Assembly (NCBI RefSeq): GCF_030177755.1
Contig: NZ_CP126539.1
Location: 644,001-708,000, forward strand
Source of the DNA: Devosia sp. RR2S18
GTDB lineage: Bacteria > Pseudomonadota > Alphaproteobacteria > Rhizobiales > Devosiaceae
Length of the DNA stretch: 64,000 nucleotides
Direction of reading: 5' to 3'
Shown: positions 62,711-64,000 of the stretch, piece by piece
Position numbering within the stretch: position 1 is the stretch's first letter
Layout of the letters: every line of letters starts with the position of its first letter
Position numbers and translations under genes: made by a program
The notes under the pieces: generated by a model
What the model saw: only the letters and a program-made list of their open reading frames with translations
Databases searched by the model: none
Told to the model about the DNA's origin: nothing

Positions 62711-63787
62711 ATGGCAGACGTCGTCTTGGAGCAGGTCACCAAGTCCTTTGGGTCAACGCAGGTCATCAAGGGCGTCGACCTGCAGATTGCCTCCCATGAG
62801 TTCGTGGTCATGGTGGGGCCATCTGGTTGCGGAAAATCAACCCTGCTGCGGATCATCGCGGGGCTGGAGGATGTCACCGATGGGACCATCCGCATCGATG
62901 GCGAGGATGTGACGGACTTCGAACCCGTGGACCGGGGCATCGCCATGGTGTTCCAGTCCTATGCTCTTTATCCCCATATGACCGTTGCTGAGAACATGAC
63001 GTTCGGCCTCCGGGTTACCAAGGTTCCTCCTCAGGAAATTGAGACCAGGCTTGCCGAGGCAGCACGGATGCTGCAACTCGATGACTATCTGGATCGCCGC
63101 CCAGCCCAGCTGTCGGGTGGGCAGCGCCAGCGGGTTGCTATCGGACGGGCGATTGTCCGCGATCCAAAGGTCTTCCTGTTCGATGAGCCGCTGTCGAACC
63201 TCGATGCCGAGTTGCGCGTGCACATGCGCCTCGAACTTGCCAGACTTCACACGCGGCTCGGCTCGACCATGATCTACGTGACCCACGATCAGGTGGAGGC
63301 GATGACCCTGGCCGACAAAATCGTGGTGCTCAACGGCGGAAGAATAGAGCAGGTGGGGCCACCCCTGCAGGTGTTCGACGACCCCAACAACATGTTCGTC
63401 GCCGGGTTCATTGGCTCGCCGAAGATGAACTTCCTGCCGGCTCGCGTGACAAGTAGCACCGAGCCGACTTTTTTGATCGAGGGCAGGGAGGAGGCGGCGA
63501 TTGCATTGCCGTGGCTCAAAGGATCACTTGAGACGGGCGAAGAAGTGAGGATCGGAATCCGTCCGCAGCACCTACGCATTGCGGATGGGGGGCTGCTCCG
63601 CGTGCAACCCGATGTCGTCGAGCAGCTCGGAGATGTTAGCTATTTGCATGGCCTTTCCCCTGGTGGCGTCGAGATTGTCGCCCAGCTTGCAGAGCGTCTG
63701 CCCTCCGTTTCGACAACCGAACTCCGGCTGGACTTCGATCCTGCACAGGTATTTGTCTTCAACGACGAGGGACACCGGCTTCGGTGA
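62711..63787 (+). CDS. ugpC: Sugar ABC transporter ATP-binding protein, MalK/UgpC family
   Basis: 358 aa. Walker [15 protein letters not shown] near residue 38, Q-loop [14 protein letters not shown], signature [16 protein letters not shown] near 134, Walker [18 protein letters not shown], switch His in [16 protein letters not shown], and the C-terminal regulatory TOBE domain ([22 protein letters not shown]). The subgroup powers import of sugars, polyols and glycerol-3-phosphate. It is the last gene of the LacI-regulated operon. Confidence 0.95.
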   Translation: MADVVLEQVTKSFGSTQVIKGVDLQIASHEFVVMVGPSGCGKSTLLRIIAGLEDVTDGTIRIDGEDVTDFEPVDRGIAMVFQSYALYPHMTVAENMTFGLRVTKVPPQEIETRLAEAARMLQLDDYLDRRPAQLSGGQRQRVAIGRAIVRDPKVFLFDEPLSNLDAELRVHMRLELARLHTRLGSTMIYVTHDQVEAMTLADKIVVLNGGRIEQVGPPLQVFDDPNNMFVAGFIGSPKMNFLPARVTSSTEPTFLIEGREEAAIALPWLKGSLETGEEVRIGIRPQHLRIADGGLLRVQPDVVEQLGDVSYLHGLSPGGVEIVAQLAERLPSVSTTELRLDFDPAQVFVFNDEGHRLR

Positions 63788-63866
63788 GGGTCAATTCTGT
63801 GCTGCACCAATCCAGGTAGCAGGCGAACCACCAGATCGTGCTGGTGACTGCACCAGCACCATCGGC

Positions 63867-64000
63867 TCAGTGGAAGAGGCTACCGGGGCTCTCTTGCAGG
63901 GGAGGCCGCTCCGGCAATCGGGAGAACACGAGCGCAGCTTGCTCCCGGCGCATGTCCTCCTCGAGAGCGGCGATCACCTTGTCGGTAAGTTCCGCAATGT
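63867..64000 (-). CDS. C-terminal end of an unidentified protein (partial, right edge)
   Basis: A leftward open frame enters from the right edge and ends at TGA (63867-63869). It encodes about 44 residues with a helical start (IAELTDKVIAALEEDMRREQ) and a proline-rich tail. Codon choice looks like real coding sequence, but no family can be recognised from so little. The 79 bases between it and the MalK gene stop are a convergent gap without a clear terminator. Confidence 0.55.
   Translation of the reverse strand, partial: IAELTDKVIAALEEDMRREQAALVFSRLPERPPLQESPGSLFH

Noticed and set aside
1..64000. CRISPR array, tRNA or rRNA genes
   Set aside because: No regularly spaced repeats and no tRNA-like T-loop or cloverleaf pattern were seen on reading; a tRNAscan run would settle it.

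Overview
The window comes from a GC-rich chromosome, most likely an alphaproteobacterium of the Hyphomicrobiales and possibly Devosia-like. This is inferred from the gene set (a MucR/Ros zinc-finger regulator, a GrlR-like protein, many ABC transporters, a hydantoin/D-amino-acid catabolic locus) and from gene style. No rRNA, tRNA or CRISPR array was recognised.

Region 1 (1-26.3 kb) is a large accessory island that looks like a multi-gene antiviral or DNA-processing array. A leftward arm (1-8031) holds an AddA/UvrD-like helicase that runs off the window, an AddB-like PD-(D/E)XK protein, a tandem AAA+ ATPase and a small DUF4258-like protein. A rightward arm (8121-26332) starts with a WYL-domain regulator. 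It continues with an unrecognised 406-aa protein, a double-HKD phospholipase-D-type protein, a SNF2/DEAH helicase, an Upf1-like helicase fused to a DUF559/Vsr-like nuclease, a membrane-anchored coiled-coil protein, a membrane-anchored coiled-coil McrB-type AAA+ protein, a McrC-like DUF2357 protein, an 800-aa protein with a faint actin/Hsp70-like start, and a DUF6508-like protein. No DNA methyltransferase is present. The layout recalls McrBC-derived coiled-coil systems (CoCoNuTs) combined with DISARM-related arrays (ARMADA), as far as I remember those descriptions. The exact combination, with an AddAB-like pair and a tandem AAA+ protein, deserves a search.

Region 2 (26.3-30.1 kb) is a nested transposon. 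A decayed IS630-family element is split by a complete IS66-family element with 8-bp target duplications.

Region 3 (30.2-50.5 kb) is a catabolic locus for hydantoins or related cyclic ureides. It has an IclR regulator, two N-carbamoyl-D-amino-acid hydrolases, a branched-chain-type ABC importer, a D-hydantoinase, a hydantoin racemase, a D-serine-dehydratase-like deaminase and RidA. A strong terminator follows. The second operon has a candidate operator, the second carbamoylase, an SsuABC-like importer with two permeases, an Ldh2-type dehydrogenase, an iron-type alcohol dehydrogenase, an aldehyde dehydrogenase and a GntR/FCD regulator. The pathway reads as uptake, racemisation, ring opening, decarbamoylation, deamination and oxidation of the carbon skeleton.

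Region 4 (50.5-56.5 kb) holds gene debris (an ATP-dependent DNA ligase remnant, an internally deleted serine recombinase, a truncated HCCA-isomerase-like gene). After it come MucR, small hypothetical genes, a membrane diguanylate cyclase, a GrlR-like protein and a cold-shock protein.

Region 5 (56.5-63.8 kb) is a LacI-regulated sugar or polyol operon with a well-formed LacI-type operator. It encodes a binding protein, two permeases, a medium-chain dehydrogenase, a sugar-phosphate isomerase/epimerase-like protein and a MalK/UgpC-type ATPase. The C-terminal end of an unidentified leftward gene lies at the right edge.
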